64,000 bases of DNA from Vespula vulgaris (GCF_905475345.1 NC_066586.1:16143541-16207540), one strand, 5' to 3'. Counted from the stretch's first letter, positions 27,901 to 40,928 are shown. A program made the numbers and translations. The notes: generated from the letters alone by a model not told the origin.

Positions 27901-27935
27901 TTTATCGGAATACCGTGCAATTCCTTCGACGACAT
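24915..27935 (-). CDS. black: Aspartate 1-decarboxylase (black-like; CSAD/GAD family)
   Basis: Group II PLP-dependent decarboxylase. Two coding exons on the minus strand, 27935-27732 and 26291-24915, joined in phase 0 to give 526 residues. Visible marks are SATAGTT (about 277-283), HVDAAWGGG (about 306-314, with the Asp that pairs with the PLP ring nitrogen) and the PLP lysine of NPHK (Lys340). The lysine is followed by LLAAPQQCS; vertebrate CSAD and GAD carry other residues before the QCS. From family knowledge, a glutamine at this place marks insect aspartate 1-decarboxylase, which makes beta-alanine for N-beta-alanyldopamine cuticle tanning and is the product of Drosophila black. Databases often label these proteins cysteine sulfinic acid decarboxylase or glutamate decarboxylase-like. 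Family membership is sure; the exact substrate is inferred. Confidence 0.9.
26292..27731 (-). other. Intron of the decarboxylase gene
   Basis: A 1.44 kb GT-AG intron, extremely AT-rich, containing alternating purine-pyrimidine DNA with a GCGCGCGC core (26474-26505 and onward), several TA runs (for example 26695-26712) and a GT repeat (27425-27448). No extra coding exon is needed, because the flanking exons join in phase 0 across a conserved stretch. Confidence 0.8.
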
Positions 27936-28102
27936 CGTGGTATTATTCGAAAATTTTCGATTTAACGATATACTGGAATCGATAGTATTGTCACTTTGTT
28001 TATAAAAATCTGTCGTCTATTTCAAGGACTCGTCCAACTTCTTATTTTCATTCGTCGGCATTACTTCTGACTATAAATACACGGACCGAGACTTTCCTCG
28101 TT

Positions 28103-28140
28103 CTGATTCTGCAGTAAGAGCCACTGTTTGCCTTTATATA
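28103..28140 (-). promoter_or_regulatory. Candidate core promoter of black
   Basis: On the minus strand a TATATAAA box (28140-28133) is followed after about 35 bases by TCAG (28106-28103), similar to the arthropod initiator. This would put the start site near 28104 and give a 5' UTR of about 170 bases before the ATG at 27935. The motifs are seen; use is inferred. Spacing is slightly longer than the ideal 30 bases. Confidence 0.4.
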
Positions 28141-29607
28141 TTAAAGCCTTAAGACCAAGGACGCAAAAACATTATATCTCCCTCCATCGCGTTCCGCAGT
28201 TTTAACTCGATTTCCTCCGCGTGGATGATTTCTTGGAATAATGTTTTACCACTTCCCACTTCCTCTGTCATTTACTTTCAAAATCTTCCTTTTCGAAAGG
28301 ATCAAAAAAATCGTTTGAAAAAAAAAGAAAAGGTAAAAAGAAATTCACGTCACGATTAATAACACGTTTCGATAAAAGTTTATCAGCGAACTCATCTCTC
28401 TCATCCCTTGAACATTATATCATCAATACGAAGAATCTTTTACGAACTATTACGAAGCGTTTTACTTATCACTATTATATTATATTGAAAAGCGTGTGAA
28501 TAGAAAAAGAAAAGCATCAGAAAAAAGAAACAAAATTATCAATTATGACGCACTTATCACGTTCGTTATCCTCAAATAACATATTAATCCGATACGCTCG
28601 TCTTCTCACTGTCTCGACGATCGATTATTCTCTTCGTTTAATTCGACAATAAAATCCGAATCTAACCTTTCAAAATCGATTTACATTGTTGTCGTTGCTG
28701 TTGATTTTTCACAAAAACAAAAAAATAATTCTTTTCTACGAATAAATTTTCCGCGTCAATGAATCGTACAAACTTTTAATACGATCTCCTTATCCGGTCT
28801 TTTTACAAACGTTTAAACATGTCGCTGCTTGTTTAACTTCCAGCTGGCAAACCAGCTATCCGCGTTTGACGAACACGACTATAATCGTGATCGCATGCGC
28901 AAAAGTATATATATACATAAAAAAAAAGAAAAAAAAAAATACCAAACCTTATAAGAGAATGGAACGAGGAAAGTCATCGTTGGAATTTGATTATAACAGA
29001 ATATTTCCGTTAGAAAAAAGTAATCTATCTCTAATTAAGACATTTTTCTTTTTTTTTCTTTTCTTTTACACATTTATTTTGTACTATTGTTGAAACTCAC
29101 GTTATTATAAATACGATTTGTTCTAGTCAAATCTTACGTTTAATATATTACTAACAATATTATTATTTAATATATATATGTGTGTGTGTGTGTGTATGTA
29201 TAGAGCGTGGAATTCAAAAATGTTGATATAGTAAAAGTAAAGAAAGAAATCGCCTGGTAAACTTTCAAATTGTAATATACAATTCTATATAGAACTAGTC
29301 AACCGTTTTACGTTTTTGCTCGATTTGCTAACTTACGGCCTTGTCTATTGCGATTCAATAACGAGCAATAGTAACATAAGTATGCGATCGATAACGATCG
29401 ATCTGTCGCTTAATTATACAAAATGAGATTTTGATGAAAGACAAAGGAAGATGGTGCACAATATATATTTATTTTATTTTTGACTTTTCTTGTTTTCTTA
29501 TTATTTTCTTTTTTTTTTACAGTTTATAAACAAAACAAACATATTAATTGTTGTATCATATTGTTACATTGAAAAATGTGATACGTGCGCAGCATCACAA
29601 TATTACA

Positions 29608-29638
<31 letters not shown>

Positions 29639-30770
29639 CATATATATGTGTGTGTGTATATATGTATATATAAGTGTATATTCGTATATATATATATGTA
29701 TTATTTATTGATTTATTTATTTCTCGCAAACTCATTAATTTCTCATCGTAACGGTTTCATCGGAATTCGCTCAAATGTTTTACGTCCTCAATGCGCAAGG
29801 GAATTCCCCCGTCTACGAACGATCGTTCAAACACGATTTACAAGGAAAGGACGGGGTATTCGTAAGGATGACGCATGGGTAACTTTCATATTATATCGAT
29901 TTCGAATACTATTCGGTTTTATTTTCTCATCTTTTTTTGTCCTTTTTTATTTTACTTTATCTCTCTATTCAAGTAACAAATGCCTTGCAAAATTCTCTTC
30001 TTTTATCAAAAATAAATTTTTAAAAATGCGAAAATAAGATTTATCTTTGGTAAATATCTATCAAAACAATTATCGTTCGTTCTCGCATAATACGTTACGT
30101 TATTAATTAAACTCTATTGTTATTGTATCACAAGTGAGTTTAAAAATATAACGATTTAATTTTTATTCCAAGTTATGACCCTATATTAATAATAATATTA
30201 TCTAATAGTTTTTATTATTAATACAGATTTGTTCAAAATGCTCAAAAAGAAACTTTATACATAATAAAGTAACATGAAATACTTGCATATATTAATTACA
30301 TATAAATGAATGTCTATCACTTAACAAGAATTTTAGAGATTCAAGGTGGTAGCGCAAAGTTTACATTTTGTCTAAAGTATTAAAAAACAACAAAATTGTA
30401 TACGGATAGATATTCTCTTTTCATATAAAATTTATATTTTCATCTCCTACTTAAATATGATTTCCAATCAAAACTACTTTACATTTGCATAACTCATTAT
30501 ATTAATCAAAATTGTTTCTTGGAATGCAAAGGCATATATAACGTTATCATCTTTCTCTTATTAATTATATTATCATTATTTTTAATAAAAAACTGTTGTT
30601 TCTTTCTATAAAATAATTGCAGCAAACATCTTTAGAAGTCATAGGAACCTACTCATATATCTATAATATTAGGCCTACCTTTGTTATGAACCATAAAGTT
30701 CTTCTTCTAAACAATATTTAATACAATAACATATATTTATATGTATATATATATATAAAACATTAAATTG
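28141..30770. other. Intergenic, black to BRI3; no gene recognised
   Basis: AT-rich sequence with small GT and TA repeats (29169-29201, 29608-29702). Open frames here are low in complexity or lack family features. The part nearest black may hold its enhancers; the part nearest 30771 contains the BRI3 3' UTR. Confidence 0.5.
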
Positions 30771-31660
30771 TTAACCAAAATATGCACCACAATTAGAACA
30801 ACGACGTGTCTTTAATAAAAGACAACATATTATTCCAATTGGAAAGAATAAAATGGCGCATAGTAGACCCAAGCATGTATAATCATCTTCCATAATCCCT
30901 ACCTATATTTAAAAAATAACAACTTGAATTATATACACGATAATAACAATGATCCCAATTATTGCATACGATATCAAGCAAGTTCCAATACTTCCGAAAT
31001 TTAAAAATACTTACTCTACATGCTGGACAACCTCCAACAAGAATAATTTCTGGTACTAAAATTGTAGTAGATTGAATAGCACCATAGGATGGCACATGAT
31101 TGTCCTGATTCGACGTGATCACTGTACTAGGATAATATCCAGGAGGTGGTTGCCATGAAGCATTTTCTATATATATATATATATATATTTGAGTTTACTC
31201 CTTTATATTTATTATTATTTATTTAGTTCGCATTAGATTAGAGATAAAGAGAGTGAGAAAAGAAGAAAGAAAGAGAGAGAGAGAGAGAAAGAGAGAGAAA
31301 GAGATGATTAAAAGCCTATCTCATGACATTATTATCAAAGTAAAATAATTTCATTATCTTATTAACACGTATCATGCAATGTCTCATATATCTGTCAAAT
31401 GTGTAAAATTGTATATAAATATAAAATATAGATCATTTATTCGTAATAACTTTACCATAAAATATTATCTAAGAATATGCTTACATCAAATTTTACAAAA
31501 AAAAAAAAAAAGATTGTTGAAAATTACGTAAAAGTAATAATTATATTTCCAAGTATAAATAACCTAATTCGTTTGTTCGAATCAACATACCCGTTGGCGC
31601 AGTTGAAGAAGAATAAGGAGGTGGTTTATCAGCTGCAGAATTAAGTAATTTGCTCTCCAT
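30771..31660 (-). CDS. BRI3: Brain protein I3 (BRI3)-like membrane protein
   Basis: Three minus-strand coding exons, 31660-31591, 31166-31015 and 30902-30771, give 117 residues. The N-terminal half is rich in proline and tyrosine (DKPPPYSSS, then WQPPPGYYP), which includes a PPPY WW-ligand-like motif. Next come VGGCPACRVG, a hydrophobic helix of about 20 residues, and a C-terminal CSNCGAYF. The paired CPxCR and CxNCGA motifs around one hydrophobic segment are the signature of BRI3, a small lysosomal/endosomal membrane protein whose biochemical role is poorly defined. Start chosen at the only upstream ATG in frame, next to the proline-rich segment. Phases join cleanly. It faces away from ASCC2. 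Confidence 0.88.
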
Positions 31661-32544
31661 AATCAAAATACACAAAATTATTTGCGATAGTATCCAACGA
31701 CCAATAGTATAAATACAATATTAAATCTTGTGCGATTAACCGATCATACGAATGCAGGATGACTGATCTCACACTCCTTTACATATACATATGTTTCTCT
31801 TTTTAATTGCTTGACAGATAGCGCGTTTGGTAAAAAAAAAGAAACTACAGTAAAATCTCTCGACAGTCTGGTACTAAAATGAACAGTACATACGAAGATA
31901 ACTATTATAATTAATTATAGAGAGTATAAAGAACCATCTTACGTTCACATTTGAAATTTCTGTTTTTAATTATATTATCAATGAAACATATTTACTGATG
32001 TAAAAGCAAAGCGAAAATGCATTACATTGTAAATAGTCTTTTGTTTGAAATAAATATTCGAAAAAAAAAATATAACTATAACATCGTTTTCATGACAGAT
32101 GGGAAGTTTTAAAGTTTACAAATTGCAATAATTTTTAACGATATTTATATATATACGTTTAAATACAAGTTTCTTATATTAATGTAGTATAGATATATAT
32201 GAATAGAAAAATTAAATAATTATTTTACATTGCAAAAACAATATAATACATAGCATGAAATTAATTAATTTTTTGTTTATCTGTAACAATTGAGTTAGAA
32301 AAGGAATTTTTAATCAGATTACAAGCGTTAAACTTTGATCATTTGTCTTTAATAAGGAACAGATCCTTATAAAAAATTTATGATTGGCTTATCGTAGAGA
32401 TCTTATTCCTTGATTGGTGGAAGTGGAAGAGAATACAGGATTGAATATAGTTGAAAGAAATATAGCAAGAATAATTTCGTGACACAAGGTGCAGTTGCTT
32501 GATTTTGTTTTGCTATTGTAATTTCGTAATCAATAACAATATTT
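31661..32544. promoter_or_regulatory. Divergent promoter region of BRI3 and ASCC2
   Basis: 884 bases separate the two divergent start codons. No TATA box stands out in a convincing position, which fits housekeeping genes. The region is A/T-rich with poly(A) runs. A shared bidirectional promoter is inferred from the layout, not from any motif. Confidence 0.4.
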
Positions 32545-35500
32545 ATGACGGAAAATGTATTACAAAACGGCATGGAGCCTTTTAAGGTATTATATTTTCT
32601 TTAATCGTATACTGTAATCTATTTATGCGATTACTTTAAATTTTAAGAGGTTAGAATTTCAATATTGTTGAAAAAAATATCGAATATTTCTTATATATTT
32701 TACAGAATCCTGATTGTGTTCCTTTGGAAGACTTGATATTAACAATTAAGACAGGTGGAATTCCAGATTATGTTCCTGCTTTAGTAAGATTATTATTTCA
32801 TAATATTAAATTATTTGGAAGATCTATAATACTTATTTCAATTGTTTTTATGATTTTCAATATTTGTGTCTTGTATTATTTATTTAATATTATTGTAAAC
32901 AAAATATATTTAAGGATGAAAAATGGGTAGAAGAGCGGTATTTTTTGCATTATGAAGTTCCAAATATGTATGATAATAATGGAACTGAAATTATGGGCGC
33001 TAAGGAACACTGGATAGAAATTATGGGTTATATGATCGATGATTTAAAATGGGTCTTGACTCTTCCATTTTATAGGTATCTATATATATATATATATATA
33101 TCATATTCTATTAGAATAGTTTCATTTCAATCTGAATCATTTAGAATTAAAACAAATAATCAAATATATATGTATATATCGGCTTTTGAATTCTACTGTT
33201 ATTTATTCAGGTTTTGGTCAAACATCGTATTCAATACTTCAATATTGGATGCATTGGTATCCTTTTTACAAGATGCCCCACCATTTTATGCTTTAGAAAG
33301 TTTTCCTAATGACTTGGAAATGCAAAATATTATAGAAACACTTCGTCATCATGTACTTTTGATTTTTGCACGTCTTGTTACAAACAAGGAAAGTTCTACT
33401 GAATATATGACAGTTCCATTTCTTGGAAAGTTATTGTATGATAATTTTATATTTACCGTACCTATCATTTATGATTTGTGTCAATTATATGGTCGTGAAA
33501 ATGAAAAAACAATAGCAAGAATTTTAGATAGTCTATTTACAATTCAACCATTATATAATGATGATGTTGAAAAGTCTGTTCCTTACCTTGTTAAGGTAAA
33601 TTAATATTTAATTTTTTTATCATCTTCATTTTACACTCTCTATTACATTACATTGATATTATAATATTTATGAGAATAGGATATTTATAAAAATATTTTT
33701 TTTTTCTTTAGGCTCTTTATAATGTAGAAAGAGGATTCCAGGATCGACCTACCTGTTCGTCAGATGAAGCAGTACCACCACTTTTGATCGTGCCGATTGA
33801 AATTACTAAAATTACATTGTTCTCATTGGAGGATATGATACTATATGTTCTAGATATATCTTCTACGATTACTACATTTTTAAAAAATTACCCTCCAGCA
33901 GTAAAAAAATATCGTGATGAAAATTTTATGAATAAGTAAGTTTATATCTTATTTTATAATTTATTTAAATGAATTTGATTACTTAATTTCTATTTTCATC
34001 ATATTAGGATAGTTTCTATATATGAAAATACAATACCTGAAATGTATAAAAAACTAAATGAATTAGCATACAACGAACATTTAGGAAAATTTATAGAACT
34101 AAGGCATCGTTTAGATGTGACTAGAATAGAATTACTACATCTTTATCGAACTATAGTGCATGAGCCTGTGGAGAATATACATCAAAAACTGTAAGATTCT
34201 ACCGTAAATTGCTAATTTCATCGCATTTCACAATTCTATGTATTAACTCGCTTGCTATAAACAGTGATACACTTTCGGAGGAAGAAATAAAAGAACGAGT
34301 CGATGATTATTTAAACTTGCTAAGTAACGCTATATCAGAAAAAGAATTTATCACGGATTATCATCAGTTTTATCCAGTAGGCTCTGACTTGGAAGAATTA
34401 TCAAAAATATGTCCTGAACTGTATCCTTAATATAATATTAACGTAATAGTTTCTAATAATTTTATTTTATTAATATACAGTACTTAATTGTTTATTAGAG
34501 ATACCATAAAACGTAATTATATATTGCAAGCAGTTTATGCTGCTATAGGAGATTCTCAAATTTCTGTCATTGTCTCTTCCAATAACAAAAAAGTAAGTAG
34601 ATAGAAGAAATAAATGTTTTTCAAATTTTTATGACATATATTAAAGGATACAATTTTAGGAAGCTGTAGCAGGGCCTAGTAATGTAGGAACTAATCAACA
34701 CCCATCAACATCCAAGAATGTTCCTGTGGAAAATGTAATACAAAAACCCGTTCGAAGATCGTCCATTGAAATAGCTTCTCTCATTAGTGAAGTAAAAGAT
34801 ATTTTAAGTCATTTAGGAGAAGGTTTTATTCAGGTTGTATTTGATTCAGTGATCAATTAATATTTTCTACTCTTCAAAAAACGATATGATCAATATTATT
34901 TAAAAAATTTTAGATGTGTTTGAAACACTATGACTACAATACTGCAGATGTGATAAATGCTGTTTTAGAATACACTTTACCTTCACATTTGAGTGAATTA
35001 GATTTTTCGTTACCATATATACCACCAAATCCAGAGGTATTTATAAAACATTTCAATAATAAATTTTCTTTAAACAGACATATTTATTTCGATAATGTAT
35101 CTTATAGGAAACACCTACGGCCGTTGTGGATCATGATATTGGTATCGAAAGACTTAACGTATTTGATAACGATGAATTTGACATTATGACTAGAGATGAT
35201 ATTGATATGTCCAGAGTTCATAAGGGCAAAAGGTAATTATAGTGAAAGATAAAAATCGTTCGTTTTTGATATTCCATCTGGAACTACATTTTTTGTATTT
35301 TTCATATATAGGAAAGATAAATACAAGAATATAAATGAGCTATTAAACGATAAATCGGAAGTTAAAAAAGTTGCTAATATATATAGTAAATATAGCTTGG
35401 TTATGGATGATTATGATGATGAGTATGATGATACATATGATAGTCATGATGTACGGGGTACAACGCAAGATGATGTTCCAGATTCTAGAGCTTTTACTAC

Positions 35501-36183
35501 TCCTCGAGTTAGTTCATATATTATTTGAATTGGTTTAGTAATCTTATTATAACATATTATTATAATATTCGAATATTACATTTATTAAAGATACAGATTT
35601 GTAACTTTTGTAACAATGATATAATGATGATAGGTGCTGTTAGCGAAAGAGAAAAATATTACAGAATCTGAGGACGAGAATGAATCTGACAGTGATAACG
35701 AGACTACATCTAACGAAGTAAATGGGAAAGATAATTTTGTACAAAATCCGGCAGATTTGCGTGCCAAAGCTGAACAACGAAGACAAGCAGCACGCGGCAA
35801 GAAATCTTCGAACGATGTTGTTGGTATGTATTAGAAATATTTTCTATATCTAATTTATTTAATTGCATAACATACAAAACCGATCTAGATTTATATTTTG
35901 TCCTTTTTATTATACACAAACCAAAGTATTCGTTTATCAAAGAGTAGTCACTCTTTGTAAGAGTATTTAAAAACAAATTACAATAATATATTATGAACAC
36001 GTGTATATATATATATATATATATGTATATATTTATATTCTAGGAAAACCCAAAGGCCAAGGGCAAGATAAAGATGTTACTGTTAACAGAGATAAGAAAA
36101 ATACGCATAAAGCTACACGGGCTAATCATAATCGTCGCGCAGGTGCTAATTGGAAACAAAGACATGGAATGATACCATCTTGA
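32545..36183 (+). CDS. ASCC2: Activating signal cointegrator 1 complex subunit 2 (ASCC2)
   Basis: Ubiquitin-binding subunit of the ASCC complex, which works with the ASCC3 helicase in alkylation repair and in splitting collided ribosomes. Fourteen exons: 32545-32586, 32706-32783, 32915-33075, 33211-33595, 33712-33935, 34008-34190, 34265-34420, 34499-34592, 34660-34833, 34914-35036, 35108-35232, 35312-35507, 35634-35823 and 36044-36183. Together they encode 756 residues, the usual length of the family. The CUE domain, which binds Lys63-linked ubiquitin, lies at about residues 480-525 (SLISEVKDIL, then GEGFIQMCLKHY). Also diagnostic are DLSRVHKGK-like MSRVHKGKR, the YDDEYDDTYD acidic run, NPADLRAKAEQRRQAA, and the C-terminus KATRANHNRR followed by GMIPS. 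Exon 1 encodes only 14 residues, so the true start is the least sure point. Confidence 0.95.
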
Positions 36184-36548
36184 AATATTTTCCAGAATAT
36201 TTCTTGCCGAAAATACATATTTCCACAATGTAAATACTGCCAAACGTTTAGCGCAACTTTCGTACAATTTAAAATGATTTACTTTTTAAGATATAATTCC
36301 GTGCAACTTATGTATGTTAAACTTAGCAAGAGATTTATTCGGTTGTAATATAGTTTACAAAATGCCTATATGGCATTCCCAAAGCCTTAAGAATAATTTT
36401 ATGGATAAAGATAATGGAATTGTTAAAAATACATTTTGCATGATTATTATATCCTAGTCTTTTATACTGCTAACATTTATATCTTTACACGGTGAATCAT
36501 TAAAAACTTAATTCTTTTTTTAAAAAAGAAAAAAAAGAATCCTCAACA
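36184..36548. other. Convergent spacer ASCC2/BIN3
   Basis: 365 bases between the two stop codons, AT-rich with an A-rich block near 36517-36540. The two 3' UTRs must lie here and may overlap. No canonical AATAAA pair was pinned down. Confidence 0.5.
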
Positions 36549-37675
36549 TTAATGATCTTTGACGATCGTTAATCCTCTTATTCTATTAATTTGACTATTA
36601 ATCGACTGTTGATATTCCTCTTCTGGTATTGCAGTACTGGGAGATTCAGAAGGATTGTGTACAGGCATCAATTGCGTAAAGAGTCCTGTTGTGTTACCGT
36701 AATAATCTAATTGTATCATGATTAAAGCGTGTACACTCGGTTTTATATATTCCAATCTTTTATCAAGAAACATGGGTAAATCTATAAGTAGTTGAGCATG
36801 TAATGTTTTTAATTCCTTAGCAGCAGCTTCTTCTACTCTATGTTCTCTCTCTAATTTGGCGATATGACTGGCGGTTCTATCTTTTTTTTCTTGTAATTTT
36901 TTCACGCGATTGTATGAATATTTCCAAGCAGTTACTAATTCCTCTCTCTTTGCTATTGCTGCAGCAATCAATGCAAATTCGTCTCGTAATTTTTTCAAAG
37001 GATCTATGAAAGTTTTATGACATAAAGCTGCCATTTCTTGTACAGTTTTACCAACCTGTTACAAATGTAAAAAAAAAAAATATGTTTCAATAATTTTACT
37101 TTGAATTTATATATATATTAATATTACGTACTTGTGTAGTAATAGAATGATATTCTTCTACGATTCTTCTGAACTCATCACTGATATGAGCCAGACCACA
37201 GGTAGTTAAATTCATACTTAAACGTTGATCAGCTCTATCCAAATTAACTACAGCTTGAAGATACTTTTTCATTTCTTTTGTTAACTTTCTGATTGTATCT
37301 TCAACGCTATTACAATAACATTACAAAATTCATATAAATAAATGATAGATGAGAATTTATATCAGCAAGATTTATATATTCTTTTAAGAAAGAGAGAAAA
37401 TGAGTTTAATACATACTAGATCAGTCTTTGTACCGCAACATCCAGTTCTCTATCTTCAGCATGTGAAAGTAGAGGTTGTGCTGGACTGGGTCTCAACGTC
37501 AAATGATTCTTTTTTAGCGGGTTCCTAATATTGAAATAACATTATTAAATAAATTATCATATGTATATTTTGCTTTCGTATTAAGTAATTGTATTAATTA
37601 TTATTACTATTGTTAATATTATTATTATTATGATTATTACTAATGTAATAATTGCAATGTCACTTACCACGTCAT
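36549..37675 (-). CDS. BIN3: Bridging integrator 3 (BIN3), BAR-domain protein
   Basis: N-BAR family protein that bends membranes and links them to actin; BIN3 is the short member without an SH3 domain. Four minus-strand coding exons, 37675-37668, 37524-37417, 37306-37132 and 37055-36549, give 265 residues. Exon 1 contributes only 8 coding bases (Met-Thr and part of Trp). The protein opens with TWNPLKK, resembling the start of vertebrate BIN3. A long charged coiled-coil BAR region follows (about 30-225), including FIDPLKKL, ELVTAWKYSYNRVKKLQEKK and LEYIKPSV. It ends in RGLTIVKDH, which matches the conserved short tail of BIN3. The gene is convergent with ASCC2 and lies in tandem downstream of RPABC2. 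Confidence 0.9.
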
Positions 37676-38373
37676 GTTAAGTCTCCAAAAAATGAGGTTA
37701 TCATATTAAATTCGTTTTACGAGGCCTCGTTTACACGAAAATGACGCGACAATGGAATTTCGATGTTAAATGCGTCGATAACCAGAAACATTTAAAGATG
37801 TTTATCGTTCTCGTTATCGGAACTGAAAACCGATAAGATTTAAGATAATTTTTTCTTTCATATTTTCACATTTTTCATGCACAAGTTCGCAATTAACATT
37901 ACACTCATTAACGATTGACATTCTTTTCTGGAATTTGAGATGGACGTTGCAATCGATAATTTCTTTTTTTGTGGCCTTCGTACAAATCTTACGTAGTATT
38001 CTAACCTATATGCTCACGTAAGAAATTCAATGATGAGAACAGTAGCGCCTGCGCATACGAATTCATGATGACTTTTATTAAATTTTTTCTTATTCGTATT
38101 TATGAATTCTTCGAATTTATAAAATAAATTTTTATTTATGATATTTTTTTTATTACGCATTATTCACTTTATCAATCGGTTTATGGAATTCTAGAAACAA
38201 TTTTATATAATACATTATATATACAATGGATTAAGAAAACAATAATAGGTTAATAAATTATAATATTGACATAAAAACCTATTAAGGTAATAATCCTACA
38301 TATTTATATACTTAACAAGTTTACGTATACTTATTACATTTAAGAAAAAAATATTCTTTTATTATCTTATAGT
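37676..38373. other. Spacer between RPABC2 stop and BIN3 start
   Basis: About 700 bases carrying the BIN3 promoter/5' UTR and the RPABC2 3' end. A minus-strand AATAAA-type hexamer (TTTATT at 38358-38363) is only about 11 bases past the RPABC2 stop, which is unusually close, so a later signal may be used. No further gene is visible. Confidence 0.45.
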
Positions 38374-38947
38374 TTAGTGATCTATTATAATCAATTCATC
38401 GATGCCCCAATCTTCATAACTGTTATCTGGTAAATATCGTCGAATTACAATAGGAATTTTCCTTTGCTTTAATTCTTTCATTGCAATTTGTAAAGGATCC
38501 GTCTCACCTTCTAATTCAACCATCACAGGAGCGCACATAGCTATCTGTAACGCTCTTGTCCCTAACACCCGTGCCCTTTCATATCTATAAAAAAATTTAT
38601 TGTTACAAAATATCCGTTTTTGAAGTTTTCATCATTTTTTTTGTTTTAGATCAAAGCAAACGAGATCTTACTTTGTCATGTATCTCGTAGTGATTCTTTT
38701 AGATCTTTGAACGCCCCCAGAAGCTTCTCCGGCAGCTAATAATTCAATATTTTCACCGTCTTCCTCTTGTGGTTCTAATTCGATATTATCGTCATCATCA
38801 ACATCGTCAAAATCATCAGCGACTCTATATAAGTAAAATTAGGAGGTTATATTAAATATCAAAATTTTTTTCTTAGTAAAACTAAAGGAATATAAAATAA
38901 AATATTTCTTTTTCTTACTCGTCTCCGTCGAAATCATCGTCAGCCAT
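38374..38947 (-). CDS. RPB6: DNA-directed RNA polymerases I, II and III subunit RPABC2 (RPB6)
   Basis: Shared subunit of the three nuclear RNA polymerases that helps hold the largest subunit and the clamp. Three minus-strand exons, 38947-38919, 38824-38672 and 38584-38374, give 130 residues, the normal size. The acidic N-terminus (MADDDFDGDE, then a DDDD-rich stretch) leads to the conserved core: RSKRITTRYMTKYERARVLG, TRALQIAMCAPVMVELEGE, TDPLQIAMKELKQRKIPIVI and the C-terminal RRYLPDNSYEDW segment, near identical to the human protein. Exon 1 is just 29 coding bases. This is the best-conserved gene in the window. Confidence 0.98.
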
Positions 38948-39821
38948 TATTATTGTCTATACAAAATATGTTTATATAAAGAATTTAATAAAATAAATTT
39001 TTACAGAAACAACACTCGATCGACCCAAGCAAGTTTGTAAATGAATTCTCACACGAGGTAGTACAGTATGTATATACGTATTATCCCCATTGTTACTCTA
39101 CATCTGTGTCACGTGACACGAATCGTGTCTTTTGATAGGCCGTCGCGTCTCGAGTCTAACTAATCACACAGCTAGCTACTACTTTCTCCGACTATCCTTC
39201 AATTCTTCTCTTTTTTTTCCTCGAACTCCGTGTTTTTGGTTATGTTTCTCTCTCGTTTTCATTTCAATGTAGAGGCGCTTAAATCGCATACTAAAAATCA
39301 TTGATTAAATTGTTCAAAGATGATAATAGGTTAGAGTATGATTTATATCCGAAAGAGGTCGCATATATTGCATCAGTAAAAAAAATGTCGATAAAATAGA
39401 TCGCATTGAAATCGTTTATTGAAGAATGAAAAATATAACTATCGAAAATTACATCGACTTTTATTCGTGAAAAATATTTTTTCTTAATTATTCACTTTCT
39501 TTTGCAATCAAGAAATTCTTCGAATAAAAAAGTATTATTGTACGTGATCAAAGGGTTGGAAAAGATGATTAACGCGAGATGATATCAGCGATTATGTCAT
39601 TCATGGAAGTTTATTTTTTTCAAGCATGTTCCGTTTCAAGGTAAAGGATATAACAGAGTTGTAAAGAAAGGTCAGTGTTCGATGTATCAATCGGTAAATT
39701 ATTTTTGATATTTCATATCATTATTATATGATCTAAATACTATCAATTTTTTACATACTCGATTACAATATACAATCAAAAACATAAAACGGCATATATA
39801 CATATATAGTATATATATATA

Positions 39822-39857
<36 letters not shown>

Positions 39858-40927
39858 CTATATATATATATTAATTATTATATATATATATTATAATTAT
39901 TGACTCAAGAATATTGAAATTTCATAAAGTATCTTTGTTTAGCGAATTAATATTTTGATCTTCTTAGACAAGTGTGATGCAATTTTCTAACTTATAATTA
40001 GTAATAACACAGTTGTAATCCATCTAAGACTTTCTAAGGTCACATTCACGTGTTACTAACTAACGAATGTTGTTTACGATATTTAGAAAGATACTGATGA
40101 TATATCGAGCGATGATTCAAAATCAAGGTTGCAAAATTTTATTCTGATATTAGATATCTTTACGAAAGGTAAATCTATATGTATACACGTGTGTGCATGT
40201 GTATATGTTTATAGGGTAAACGATATTTATGTCTGATCATTATGAATAATGACTGAAACGATCGTGCAGTCTGATTTTTGTGTAACTTGATTAAAAAACA
40301 AAAAGAAAAACACACGACTTAAAATAAACGAAAATGTAAAAAGTATTTCCAAACCTGTAGTTAATTTTAATAGTTCGTATACGTTTAAAAATAAATTTAT
40401 CTGGCTATGATCTTAGTTATATTAGCGATGAATTTAATAGAATCGTAGAAGAATATCGTTCTATTGTTATGCAAATACATAATAATACTATATACATAAA
40501 TTTAAAGTGAAGTTTTTAAGAATAAATTTAAAAATTTTAAATATATACATATTAGAAAGTTCTATACAGATGTAAAAAATAAAAGAAAATAAAAATAAAA
40601 TAAATAAAAATGAAAAAGAAATTGAAATATCACACAAAATTAAACTTTTCGCATGAATTTCAAATTTGATACTAAACGTAATGCGCACCCATGTTGTAAT
40701 TTTATACGAAAATTATTTTTTTTCTTTTCACCCCTAATCCCTGCCATTTCTAATACTGTCGAAAAGATATCGTTATCATCACTTTGCCCAAACAGATGAT
40801 AATTAATGGAAACATTAATGTGATAAATTATGTTAAGCAACATGAGATTTATTACAGATCCGATTTTGGTTTTTATTATTCATAATGACTAGACATTATA
40901 CAAAGAACTGATCATTTAGTCCATAAC

Positions 40928-40928
<1 letters not shown>

